A stretch of 64,000 bases of DNA from Anisus vortex (Eukaryota > Mollusca > Gastropoda > Planorbidae), in contig OX421506.1 of NCBI GenBank assembly GCA_949126835.1, forward strand, positions 18,110,447 to 18,174,446. Direction: 5' to 3'. The notes beneath the pieces are model-generated. The model did no database searches. It saw only the letters and a list, made by a program, of their open reading frames with translations, and was not told the DNA's origin. The translations under genes and the position numbers were made by a program. Below, in pieces: positions 41,362-53,094 of the stretch (within the stretch, counting starts at the first letter, position 1; the number at the start of each line of letters is the position of its first letter).

Positions 41362-43240
41362 GATTAGATAAATTAGATAGAATAGATATAAGATAATATA
41401 CATAGATGGATAGATTGGACAGATTGGATAGATTAGATAGATTAGATAGATTAGATAGATTAGATAGATTAGATAGATTAGATAGATTAGATAGATTAGA
41501 TAGATTAGATAGATTAGATAGATTAGATAGATTAGATAGATTAGATAGATTAGATAGATTAGATAGATTAGATAGATTAGATAGATTAGATAGATTAGAT
41601 AGATTAGATAGATTAGATAGATTAGATAGATTAGAAAGATTAGATAGATTAGATAGATTAGATAGATTAGATAGATTAGATAGATTAGATAGATTAGATA
41701 GATTAGATAGATTAGATAGATTAGATAGATTAGATAGATTAGATAGATTAGATAGATTAGATAGATTAGATAGATTAGATAGATTAGATAGATTAGATAG
41801 ATTAGATAGATTAGATAGATTAGATAGATTAGATAGATTAGATAGATTAGATAGATTAGATAGATTAGATAGATTAGATAGATTAGATAGATTAGATAGA
41901 TTAGATAGATTAGATAGATTAGATAGATTAGATAGATTAGATAGATTAGATAGATTAGATAGATTAGATAGATTAGATAGATTAGATAGATTAGATAGAT
42001 TAGATAGATTAGATAGATTAGATAGATTAGATAGATTAGATAGATTAGATAGATTAGATAGATTAGATAGATTAGATAGATTAGATAGATTAGATAGATT
42101 AGATAGATTAGATAGATTAGATAGATTAGATAGATTAGATAGATTAGATAGATTAGATAGATTAGATAGATTAGATAGATTAGATAGATTAGATAGATTA
42201 GATAGATTAGATAGATTAGATAGATTAGATAGATTAGATAGATTACATAGATTAGATAGATTAGATAGATTAGATAGATTAGATAGATTAGATAGATTAG
42301 ATAGATTAGATAGATTAGATAGATTAGATAGATTAGATAGATTAGATAGATTAGATAGATTAGATAGATTAGATAGATTAGATAGATTAGATAGATTAGA
42401 TAGATTAGATAGATTAGATAGATTAGATAGATTAGATAGATTAGATAGATTAGATAGATTAGATAGATTAGATAGATTAGATAGATTAGATAGATTAGAT
42501 AGATTAGATAGATTAGATAGATTAGATAGATTAGATAGATTAGATAGATTAGATAGATTAGATAGATTAGATAGATTAGATCGATTAGATCGATTAGATA
42601 GATTAGATAGATTAGATAGATTAGATAGATTAGGTAGATTAGGTAGATTAGGTAGATTAGATAGATTAGATAGATTAGATAGATTAGATAGATTAGATAG
42701 ATTAGATAGATTAGATAGATTGGATAGATTGGATAGATTGGATAGATTGGATAGATTAGATAGATTAGATAGATTAGATAGATTAGATAGATTAGATAGA
42801 TTAGATAGATTAGATTAAATAGATTGGATAGATTAGATAGATTAGATAGATTAGATAGATTAGATAGATTAGATAGATTAGATAGATTAGATAGATTAGA
42901 TAGATTAGATAGATTAGATAGATTAGATAGATTAGATAGATTAGATAGATTAGATAGATTAGATAGATTAGATAGATTAGATAGATTAGATAGATTAGAT
43001 AGATTAGATAGATTAGATAGATTAGATAGATTAGATGGTTTAGGTGGATTAGGTGGATTAGGTGGATTAGGTGGAATAGATCGATTAGATTAGATAGATT
43101 AGATAGATTAGATAGATTAGATAGTTTAGATAGATTAGATAGATTAGATAGATTAGATAGATTTGATAGATTTGATCGATTTGATAGATTAGATAGATGA
43201 GATAAATGAGATAGATGAGGTAGATGATATAGATGAGATA
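41362..43240. repeat. Nonamer (GATTAGATA)n array, 1.8 kb
   Basis: About 200 copies of a 9-bp unit. Both ends degrade into GATA/GATGAGATA variants. Blocks of variants occur in runs: GATTAGGTA (42630-42655), GATTGGATA (42718-42755), GATTAGGTG (43035-43075) and GATTTGATA/C (43160-43185). Because 9 is a multiple of 3, all three frames stay open for long stretches (for example Leu-Asp-Arg repeats). I treat these as by-products, not genes. Confidence 0.97.
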
Positions 43241-45550
43241 TCAATTTCAAATAGTTCGTTTTAAAAAAGTCGTGTGAAAATTTTCGTTAAAGAAAAAATG
43301 CTATAATATTTCCGGAAAAGTAATTAGGCCCTACACCATTGGAAAATGTTATTTTATTTAAGTTTTAATTAAATTTAACTCAATATGTTGTGTAATACTA
43401 GTCCAATTAGACACGATGACCATGGCTTTTGGTATATGGAGTTCCAGATTCCAAGAGTGATAGTGAAACCGACTTGACGTATTTAATTTAGGGCCGTATG
43501 AAATCAAAAGAAATAGATACGAACATTGTTTGTATGTTTCTCTATCCTAAATTTTTATTTTCTTTACAAAAACGATTTGAATTAATACTAGCGGTAGCTA
43601 TTTGAAATCAGGACTTCAAGGCATTAATGTGAAGCTAGAATTCAATATGGCGGTGGATATAGAGCGTTCTCGGTGGGCGTGGCTTAGGTTTTTAGTGACG
43701 TATTTGTGTAAATATAAGAACCCACTTGAGGTACAAACATAACGTGGTGAAAGTGAAGTTGTTCTTTATCATGCAAAATTCACATCTGAATATTGGCTAT
43801 CCTACTAAAAAATAAGGAGGTAAATAGTAGTACTGTAGATTAATTGATTAATGTGATTAGGCTAGGGCCGGCTAGACCTATTTACACTTTCAATTTCACT
43901 TTATAGGCCTACACTTTTAATGTTTCGTAGGCTAGGCTACGATGTCAAGTGATAGTGTTGGTGAATAGGCTATCTAGTCAAGTCACTAATAGGCTCACTT
44001 CGTCTATGATCTATGTCTATGATAATAATAAAATAGCCTATTTTATTTAACATACACAATACAGCTTAAATCTTAATAAGACTTAAAACACAACACATCA
44101 TTTAAAAAAAGCTCGAGCCTATATGAAACTTTATTAATACAGCGGCCATTATTACTTGTACACCAATACAGAATGTAAACACAAATCACGTGCTTTTTGT
44201 CACGTGATTGCAAACGCCCTATTGTTCTTGTGGACAAATCCAAATTATGGTAGGGGGTGAATAGTCTTTAACCAAAACAACACAAAAAAAGGCAATCTGT
44301 CTGGATAAAAGATAACTTTGTTTCTTTAAACTATTTTGCTAAAATATATAGTAGGTGGATACAGCTTTCATGTGGCTGGTACTTATTTCTTTTGTATTTG
44401 TTATTAATAATTAATAATTAATAATTAATGCTTGAGGATGAATTACAGTATCAGTCCTCACCAGGGCTTTCGAGAGAAAACAAAGGGGATGCCGTCAGGA
44501 GATCTTTTCTGCCCCACCCCATCCTCCCCACTTTTGTTTCTAACACTAGTCATATCTAGATGAATTATTTGTATTACATACGTTTGAAAAATCAGGAATC
44601 TTTTTAAAAGGTCTGTGGACGATTTTGTGAAAGTGTCATAAGTGCCCATTTTTGGGGGATATTTTCTATAGAAGATGTAAGTTTAATTATTTGCTAAAAT
44701 ATTTAAAAAAAAATAATATACAGAAATCTAAACTTCAAAAAAAAAAAAAAGTGGAGTAAATCTTCTGCATTTCTTGAAATACATTTTTATAAAATAAAAA
44801 CATGGACGAAAGTAAAAAAATTATGTTCACATCAGTCAAGGAATAATAAATTTAAATTTCATTTCAGTCTGTTGCATACTTGCCATCAGGCTTAAAAGTA
44901 AAAGGCATGTTACTACAACAACATGTAAATATGGTATGGCTAATGATCAAATTGCAATAGATGCTTATAACAATGCAAACGGGATTCGGTAATTCCGAAA
45001 AGAAGTCATTCGAGTCATCAAAAAGCATAAATATTAAAGCAAACGGTCCATCTTATCATTGTTTTTGTTAACATTAATAGTTAAATCATTAAACCTAGAA
45101 ACACAAGAGGACAGAAGGGCAAAGAGTAAAACATCAAATAAAATGTTACATATAGTTTCACCATCAATGTAAAGACATTAACAAATTATGAACTTTCGAA
45201 ACTTTGATACATATTTGTTTAATAGCTTTACAAATTATTGTTACTGTAAAATCTTTGAGCATATGCCACACTTTTTTGAAACATTGTTTAAAAAAAAAAA
45301 CACTTTGAAAATAATTCACGATTAGGGGCCAATTTTTTTATACAATATATTTGTTTACAAATAATTTACAAAACATACTTATGATTTGTATATATGCCCA
45401 AGTAAGAAATATTAGAATATGTTGACATAGTCAATTTGAAATCTGTTAAACATGTACAAATGTATTAATTTATTCGTAGAAATTTGTATCTCTTTTCTTT
45501 TTGAAACATAATAGTCAGCCGTATAAACATATTATTAGTATGAATAATGA
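43241..45550. other. AT-rich region without a supported gene
   Basis: A possible promoter-like stretch (GGGCGTGGCTTAGG, then AAATATAAG near 43712) is followed only by a short frame. AGGCCTA motifs reappear near 43900. Sequence near 45085-45180 resembles LINE 3' UTR sequence seen near 14990. An A run is at 44738-44751. Confidence 0.35.
44184..44209. promoter_or_regulatory. Perfect inverted repeat of CACGTG boxes
   Basis: AATCACGTG, eight bases, then CACGTGATT. The two arms are exact complements and each contains the E-box CACGTG bound by bHLH-type factors in animals. No transcript is visible next to it, so a regulatory role is inference. Confidence 0.4.
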
Positions 45551-45554
45551 GGAG

Positions 45555-45690
45555 GGCTGGTTAGCAAAGTCGACAGCGAGCTCGACTCCCAAGCGCCGCA
45601 TCAGGGGTTCGACCCTCAGTGCAGTCAGCTATAAATCCACCGCCGACTTGGAGAGGAGATGGGCGCCGCCAAGTCTACCAAGCCCAAGAG
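45555..45690 (+). mobile_element. tRNA-like SINE, another family
   Basis: GGGCTGGTTAGCAAAGTCGA (A-box-like) and, 40 bases on, GGGTTCGACCCTC (B-box) are followed by a GC-rich body (CCACCGCCGACTTGGAGAGG). It sits directly against the LINE reverse transcriptase fragment that begins near 45697. Confidence 0.5.
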
Positions 45691-45696
45691 AGGACT

Positions 45697-46586
45697 AATA
45701 TGCCGATGATACGACGGTCACTGGCCTAATCAAAAACGCAGATGAGCACGCTTATCGTAGCCAAATAGACACTATCGTGAGCTGGTGTAGCCAGAACAAC
45801 TTACACCTTAATGTATCGAAGACAAAAGAAATGATCATAGATTTTAGGAGAAACGAACCCCCACCCCCACCCTTGGTTATACAGGGATCAAATGTAGAAC
45901 GAGTTTATGATTTTAAGTTTCTTGGCACTGTCTTATCCAATGAACTAACATGGGATATTAACTGCACTGATATCAAGGCAGAGAATGTATTTTCTTAGAA
46001 AGCTAAAGTCCTGTGGGGTCAATAAAGTGATAATGACTATTTTCTATAGGGCTATTATTGAAAGCATACTGACAAGATCTATTGAAGTTTGGTTCGACAG
46101 GCTACCTGTAGTTAATTTACACAAGCTAGAATCAGTTGTCAAAAATGCAGAAAAAATTATTGGCACTAACCTTAAGTCGTTAGAAACATTATACCAAGAG
46201 CGCTTAACAGGTAAAATGACTAACATTATGAAGGATAAATCCCACCCCTCGAGACATTATTTTGAATTTCTTCCACATGGCCGTCGCCTTCGAGCATTTA
46301 GAGGTAGCAGCTGATTTGTTAACAGCTGTTATCCGCAAGCAGTTAAACTGTTCAATAATACAAGACAGAAGCGTCTTATAAGATCATAATTGTAATAATT
46401 TTCCTTATATTCTGTATATTATCATAAATGTACATTGTTATAATAGTTTTTTTTCATTAATTTTCATTGTTGTGTCTTACTATTATTGTAATGTAATTTT
46501 CTTTTTTGTAGATGTCACATTCAAAATCACATATTTTCGATGTAAAACGCATTGACTGAATAAAATTGAATTGAATTGAATTGAAT
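45697..46586 (+). mobile_element. LINE 3' half (L2/Rex-like), (TTGAA)n tail
   Basis: It begins at the reverse-transcriptase active site YADDTTVTG and continues LIKNADEHAYRSQIDTIVSW, HLNVSKTKEMIIDFRR and FKFLGTVLSNELTWD. A frameshift near 45985 leads to YFLRKLKSCGVNKV, FYRAIIESILTRSIEVW, NAEKIIG and SHPSRHYFEFLPHGRR, up to 46314. The 3' UTR ends in repeated TTGAA (46566-46586). The family uses short-repeat tails rather than poly(A). It is 5' truncated and frameshifted. Confidence 0.88.
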
Positions 46587-46647
46587 TGTAATGGACATCC
46601 AGTGTCCGTTAACTCCCCACAACGACCGCCAAGGTTATGGGACTACA

Positions 46648-46682
<35 letters not shown>

Positions 46683-47285
46683 AGGAGGGAGAGTTGAACA
46701 ATTTATATAATGTATTTTATAAGAGGGGTCACTGGAAAGTTTGACAGTTTTTAAGGTAAGGGATGGGATACAAATTAATTAAATATTGTTGACGTAATTA
46801 ATGTGCAAGAAATTGTATGATATTTTAATCTTTTCATTTCGAGTCTTTTTAAATACATAAGATTATTACATCATTGACATATTTCGGTTGAATTTTAAAC
46901 TAACGACAAAAATAAAAAATCAGGTTAGACTGTTAGAGTTTAAAGCCCAAATTATTCATTGTAACTGATTTTTATATAAAATGTGTATTCTCTTTTGCCC
47001 AATTTTGTAGGCGAATTGTCAATGTGCACCAAAAGTGACATAAAGAAAAAAAAAGGAAAAAAACAAGAAAAGTTTAAGCTGATTTTTGTAAATGGAGTGA
47101 GTAGATGAGACACAACATTATATAGAATGTGTTGCTCATGGATTCATTTCTATACATTTATAATTTATTATGCCAGGTTCCAAATCGATAAAGTGTAAGG
47201 AAAGTGGTTCAATTAGCTTTCCGAATGTGGATCGGTGGGTTGCCAGCAAGACAGAAAGTTTTGCAATGTTAATATTAAAAAGTTT
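46587..47285. other. Poly(A) tract and AT-rich spacer
   Basis: An A run of about 33 lies at 46648-46680 after ATGGGACTACAC, perhaps the tail of a separate retroposed sequence. No gene follows. Confidence 0.4.
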
Positions 47286-48714
47286 AAACAACATTCAAAT
47301 TGAAGACTTTTATCTATAGCTAGTGTTTTCGGTCCTCTGCTCCACTCCAACAGTAGTAACTGAAGTGTAAAAAAAATGCATTTTTAGCGAATTGGGCAAG
47401 CTGCGCAATATAAATACTATTAGTATTTCTATTTTTATTGGGTGAGATTTAGCATTTTCGATTGCAACGTTGTGCCACGTATATAGTTTATTGCTTTTAA
47501 GAGATGGTATCTCGCCTTACACTGCATTTTAAATGTAAGCTTATATCCAATTTCAGGTCTCTAAATTAACTGTCATCGTGAACTTAACCAACGTATTACT
47601 TTCTAACAATAGCTTCCCTAAATTGCATTTTATGCTACAACACCTTGCAACACTCACCCCCCCCCCCCCCCTCAACAAAGTTTACAATCCTTGCCTCGAT
47701 ACTCTATAGGCCTTGTATGCATAAGTAAAAAATGTCTGCATTTACGTAAACAATTATTGTTTCTCAGTCCTACTCTCTCCGCATCTGTAACCTATTTCAA
47801 CAATAATATTATCAACACAATACTCTTTCTCAATTGCCCACCACCCGTACTGAAGGGTACAGGCAACAAGTGCGGTTGTATGGGATGACATGAGTAGCGG
47901 CACTGTCAATGATCTACCAAAAGAAAAAAAAATTAAGATGGGCGATTCAAAACCTTTTTCAATTGGACGTTTTAAGGATGGAAATATTATTTATATTGTA
48001 TTTAACGAAAGAAAGATGGAAATAGATATTTAACAACTTGCATTAAGGTTCGATTACGACTTTTCTAGCCAATATAGTTTATCCAGCTTTAAAGTCTACT
48101 CTGAAAAGGATATTTAAGATACCTGGAGTGTTTTCTTGGTGCTTAAAATTAAAGTGGTTTTTTTTTCATTACTTTTTTTTTCCTGGATCGATAAAGGGGT
48201 AAAAATTGAGCTCTAGTATCCAAGATAGAAAAATTTGTATTATAGATCTAATGTAGAAATGATGTAATGTTTAATAAAAAAATATAGCTTCGCTAAATAC
48301 ACATGTATATTGTTTTAACAATTATTCATTAAAAATACATATAAAGTCATAACATGAATTTGAATATCTATTTGTTTTTCAATAGCGGACATGCTATTCC
48401 ATTAATAACTATTTATATTAATGAAAAAAGGATCAAAAGCGAGAGAGAGTGGATAAGAGGACTGTCTAGATTAGGAAATTACGTATTTAGGCCAATAGTA
48501 TTAATATCTATAGAAGAAAAAAATAGAATACTTAAGGCACTGAAAATGTAGTAGCGTTTATTTGTGGATGCCATGTAGATGTCAAGCAGCAGTAATGTGG
48601 ATCACATGTGGGCGCCATGTAGATGCCATGATGGTACCATGCAGATGTCAAGGCCTACACGTGTCTTTGGCGAAAGTAAAACTCATTGCACTAAATCCTG
48701 TTTCTTTCTTAAAT

Positions 48715-49620
48715 GTCCAGTACATGGTTCAATGTAAGTCCAATTGTCCTGAGCATAGTTCTGGTTCAATGTAAGGCCCATTGTTCAGAACATGGTTATG
48801 GTTCAACGTAAGGCCCATTGTCCATAGCATGGTTCTGGTACAATGTAAGGCCCATTGTCCAGAGCATGGTTCTGGTTCAATGTACGGCTCAATGTCCAGA
48901 GCATGGTTCTGGTTCAATGTAAGGCTTATTGTCCAGAGCATGGTTCCGGTTCAATGTAAGACTCATTGTCCACAGCATGCTTCTGGTTCAATATAAGGCC
49001 CACTGTCCAGAGCATATTTCTGGTTTAATGTAAGGCCCATTGTCCAGAGCATGGTTCTGGTTCAATGTAATGCTCTTTGTCCAGAGCATGATTATTTGTA
49101 AGGCCAGTCGTCTAGAGTCCAGAACATGGTTCAATGTAGGCCCATTGTCCAGAGCATGGTTCTGGTTCAATGTAAGGCCCATTGTCCAGAGCATGGTTCT
49201 GGTTCAATGTAATGCTCTTTGTCCAGAGCATGATTATTTGTAAGGCCAGTCGTCTAGAGTCCAGAACATGGTGCAATGAAGGCCCATTGTCCAGAGCATG
49301 GTTCTGGTTCACTGTAAGGCCCATTGTCCAGAGCATGGTTCTAGATCAATGTAAGGCCCATTCGTTGTCCAGGGAATAGTCCAGAGCATGGTTCAATGTA
49401 AGGCCCATTGTCCAGAACATGGTTCTGGTTTAATGTAAGGCCCATTGTCCAGAGCATTATTATTTATAAGATCAATCGTATAGAGTCCAGAACGTGGTTC
49501 AATGTAAGACTCATTGTCCGGAGCATGGTTCTGGTTCAATGTAAGGCCCATTTATTGTCCAGAGAATAGTCCAGAGCATGGTTCATGATAAGGCCCATTG
49601 TCCAGAGTATGATTATTTTT
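48715..49620. repeat. Satellite array in copy A (37-bp unit)
   Basis: The unit is CATGGTTCTGGTTCAATGTA then AGGCCCATTGTCCAGAG. Within it a larger unit of about 141 bp, containing a variant with GATTATTTGTAAGGCCAGTCG, is repeated (about 49040-49180 and 49181-49320), so a higher-order structure exists. Copy B has the same array with a 31-bp unit. Confidence 0.92.
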
Positions 49621-49852
49621 CTGGGCAATGCCATGAACTGAAAATAAAATATGGTTTGCAAATTGGCAAAACCTTTGTGCAAAACTTGATCGGAATGCAC
49701 GTGACGTGAGCAATACTAAGGCCGACCATACCCTCCCTCTCTGTCTTTAACTTTCTCCCCATCAGCCACTTTGACCTCTGTCAATATAATCCCATTTCCA
49801 TTAGTCTATCTCTATCTATCCCTATTTTGTTAACATCAACAAGAGACGTTCC

Positions 49853-49862
49853 ATATATATAA
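49853..49862 (+). promoter_or_regulatory. TATA box of peptide gene A
   Basis: ATATATATAA lies about 100 bp upstream of the ATG. Downstream sequence (GGGACCTTTAGCC, GATCAG-like, CCGATTTGTT, AGCTTCAAG) is shared with copy B, which has an expanded (TA)n at the same place. Confidence 0.55.
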
Positions 49863-49957
49863 CCCAATAATGGGACCTTTAGCCGGGAATCAGCTGACGC
49901 TCTTGAGAACTTTGTGTGTTACTATCCAACCGATTTGTTGAGCTTCAAGTCAACATC

Positions 49958-51027
49958 ATGCAGATTTTTTTAAAATCTACTATCTTAATAGTCATCTTTG
50001 TGTCAAGAGCATTGGTAAGTTAAATTTTGTCATACTTTTAAAATGTAAAACTCATTCATCAGACTAATGAGGACTAAACGTGTTTACCTAAATGGCATTT
50101 CGTTTACATTTAATTATGAATAAATGTAAATACAAGTGCAAAATGATTAAAGATCTGCTTAATCATGCGTAAACAGCAACAAATATGTAAGAAACTAGTA
50201 ACGTGGCTTTTAAAGTACAAAATATTGCAATTTAAAATAGTTGTAACATACCATTCATTATAGCATTTTAGCTAAGCTTCTTTACAGTTCGTTCCGAAAA
50301 CAATTTAGACAATGACAATGTGAATGAGATTACACTGATATTCGAACTTTGTGTGGCTGAATCTGAAACAACAAAATAAAGCTGACCCGTGGTGGAGTCT
50401 ATACAGTTGGGAACAGTCCACTATTGTCCAATTGACCGAAATAGGCCTACTTTATTTGGTTTAGATATATTTGATTGTCCCGCCTTGCAGGATTATATAG
50501 TAATATGGTTAAAAGGATTGCAAGGATCGCCCAACCCTTTTTGTCGAACATTTAAGACAATGTATCACTGTTGCGTGATACAGCAGAGTTCGTTTTCCGA
50601 GCCCTGAGAGAGTAATCTCTGCTCGCATTCTCGAAGAGAAGCGGGGGTTCAAGTCTGATATATTAACACTAAGGGATATGGGCATTGTGGGGAATTACTC
50701 AATTAAGTTCCTTCTATAATGTTTATAATACCTTCATGGTAATAGACTTCCATTTACATAGAAACAGTAGCATATATATTATATACATTTAGTAGATTAA
50801 GGTCCCTAAAGTAAATATAAAGATTATGTGAATAAATGTATACCTATTATACGCAGTATACCTATATCATTTAGGGATACATTGCATACATGTAAAATAA
50901 ATACCTTTAGTCTATCATATATCATCATATATGTATATATTATATATCATATATATCATATATGTCATATATATCATATATATCCTATATATCCTATATA
51001 TCCGATATATCATATATATAATATCAT

Positions 51028-51106
<79 letters not shown>

Positions 51107-51980
51107 AAATCTTTGTAGCGGGCAAATACAAAATTCCATCACGTTTAAATTCGAGTCGTATACGAAACATAAAATGTGTATTTCTTGCCGCCAATCTCAT
51201 TATAACTGCTTGAGTAGTTAGAGTGCATGTAAAATTACTTTAACCGGTTCGGAGGACCGGCACATACCGGCTAGTATATATATAAATCTCAAAAAGTGTG
51301 TGTATGTATGTACATGTCGGATAATCTTTTTAAATATTGTACAGAATAACATGAAACTTGCTACAAATATTCAATCTCATTATAACTGCTTGAGCAGTTA
51401 GAGTGTATGTAAACATAACTTTTAGCTGGTTCGGAGACCGGGGCATATACCTGCTTTTTAATTTTCGTCGTAATTTGGAGTGGGCGATGTTTTAATTGTT
51501 AAGACAATGTTTTAATGGGTAATTAACTTTGTAGCAGGTAAATAAAAAATAATTTCACGTTTAAATTCGTGTCACATTCGAAATATAAACTTTTTTAGTT
51601 GTACTTCTGGCCGGTTTGGAGGACCAGGCACATACCTGTTAGTATACGATAGATTCTAAAAAATTTGAAATATTCACAATGTCAAAAAAAATTTTAAGTA
51701 AGATTCTAAATGCAATTGTGTTACAAAATGTATAACTGTTTCATTTTCTTTTTTTTTCCAGTCTCAAAGTGCTCCTCAAATCCCTAAAGACTCTTACAAT
51801 GACCTTAAAGACAATGACAAAGGTCCTGATACACACAACAAACATAATAATAATGACCATATTAAAGTATCGCTGGGGGGAATTTTGGAAGATAAAAACA
51901 AAATGGTTATGGATATAGCTAAAGAAATTGTGGGGAAAAATAAATGCGTTACTGTTTATTTTATGAGGTTTTGTACTTAA
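49958..51980 (+). CDS. Secreted peptide precursor A, two exons, 91 residues
   Basis: Exon 1 is 49958-50014 (MQIFLKSTILIVIFVSRAL, donor GTAAGT). Exon 2 is 51762-51980 (acceptor TTTTTTTCCAG, stop TAA). The intron is in phase 0. Residues 1-19 are a signal peptide, probably cut just after Ala-Leu-Ser. Then follows a polar, Asp/Asn/Lys-rich propeptide (residues 20-56), a short amphipathic segment (VSLGGILEDKNK, DIAKEIVGKN) and the end KCVTVYFMRFCT. The two cysteines enclose eight residues of alternating hydrophobic pattern, which suggests a disulfide-closed hairpin. No dibasic cleavage site or amidation Gly is present. The precursor matches no family I know; a hormone-like, antimicrobial or other secreted role is possible. 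AATAAA follows at 52115. Confidence 0.85.
50015..51761 (+). other. Intron of gene A with copy-specific insertion
   Basis: The flanks (50015-50750 and 51655-51761) match the intron of gene B. The middle (about 50755-51650) is absent there: TATATCA-rich repeats, a long (TA)n (51027-51092), and a dispersed repeat present in two partly duplicated pieces (ATTATAACTGCTTGAGTAGTTAGAG near 51198 and again near 51372; GGTTCGGAGGACCGGCACAT near 51247, with relatives near 51429 and 51612). Confidence 0.8.
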
Positions 51981-52114
51981 ATATGTTGAGAAGTACATAT
52001 GGCCCTTTTTGTTTTTAATTCAGCAAAAGAAAAAGAAAAATTATTGAGTGAAATCTTTTTTAAACAACTTTACTTTCCTAATAAGTCAACGTCAGAACAA
52101 ATATAAAAGATGAT

Positions 52115-52120
52115 AATAAA
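52115..52120 (+). terminator. Polyadenylation signal of gene A
   Basis: AATAAA, 135 bp after the stop codon. It is conserved with TTCCATCATTAAAGTT in copy B (TTCAAGCATTAAAGTT). Confidence 0.7.
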
Positions 52121-52309
52121 TTCCATCATTAAAGTTTTGAAATTAAATTGCATTATTTTCGACTTTATAGTAATTGTTTTTAGTTGTTGTTTTTTTGTGT
52201 GTGTTTGTATATTTGTGTTGGTTTGTGTGTATATATTATTTATGGAGTTATGTCTTGAACTAAAATGTAAAATATTTCTACATCAAAATATTGTTTCGCT
52301 CAAGTAAAG

Positions 52310-52571
52310 TAAGTAAAGTATCCCGTCAAACCAAATTGTTCCGAGGGGACAGTGAAGCACCATTCACCAGTTTATGTGGCCATGGCATACGCATACTCGG
52401 ATATTGTGTGGCCAGCACTTTACTTTTACCAACTAAAGTCAGGTATCCATCAGAGCTAGGTAAACTCAGTGACACACTCCAGACCCGGGAACAAATCCTA
52501 GCATACACAAGGATTCAAAACCAGAACCTTCAGTACGCTAGCCGAACGCGCTGACCGGCTAACGTGTACCC
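52310..52571 (-). mobile_element. tRNA-derived SINE downstream of gene A
   Basis: The same family as 15500-15763. The copy at 59430-59709 occupies the same position after gene B, so the SINE inserted before the segment duplicated. Confidence 0.87.
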
Positions 52572-52624
52572 TTTTGATAAAGTGATCTAGTCATACTGGT
52601 GTTCAAACTAATGTCTTATATAAA

Positions 52625-52661
52625 GATAGATAGATTGATAGATAGATAAATAGATAGATAA

Positions 52662-52692
<31 letters not shown>

Positions 52693-52700
52693 GATAAAGA
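52625..52700. repeat. (GATA)n microsatellite, copy A only
   Basis: GATA/AATA units. In copy B the equivalent position holds a 23-bp minisatellite and (TA)n. Confidence 0.9.
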
Positions 52701-53094
52701 TATATTTAAAGTTAAGTGAGATGATGTCCTTTAAAATATAACTAGTTTATATGCCATGGAGTAACGTAAAAACTAAGCTGACTCTAGTTGAACTAATTGT
52801 TGAAGACTCGTTTATAATTTAATTGGAAAGCGACTAGGACAAAGAATTTATAAATATTTGTCCTATTTTGTTATTCGGTAAAGTGTCATTGAATGAAGGG
52901 TAATAAATTGCTTTGGAGCCCAATCAATTCTTGGGCTGAAAAGATAATACATTGATTGCATTTTCTGATGATTGCTGTATATACACACTTCCAATCATCC
53001 AATTGCTTTCAAAATTGGCATGCAGACACAAGGCTTATATCAACACAATATTACCATCCAAAAAATTAACATAGAACAAATTAATAAAAACAAC

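Larger units (their letters stand above)
47290..53000 (+). repeat. Segmental duplication, copy A
   Basis: Direct repeat of 56325-60570. Shared landmarks occur in the same order: AGCTAGTGTTTT; AGGTCTCTAAATTAACT; ACAATAGCTTCCCTA; the C run; TTTCTCAGTCCTACTCTCTCCGC; TATTTCAACAATAATATTATC; TGGATGCCATGTAGATGTCA; the satellite; TTTGACCTCTGTCAAT; the peptide gene; the SINE; and AAGTGAGATGATGTCCTTTAA. Copy A has about 0.6 kb extra near 47850-48450 and about 0.9 kb extra in the intron. Confidence 0.93.

Noticed and set aside
42630..42660. Interstitial telomere sequence
   Set aside because: The variants read GATTAGGTA, not TTAGGG, and arise inside the nonamer array.
41406..42818. 470-codon frame of Leu-Asp-Arg repeats, and the reverse-strand frame near 42810-43250
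   Set aside because: Frames of a 9-bp tandem repeat stay open automatically. There is no signal, domain or splice context.
51741..51998. Minus-strand frame over exon 2 of gene A (and 58852-59034 over gene B)
   Set aside because: Antisense shadows of the real exons, whose plus-strand reading has conserved splice sites and a conserved protein.
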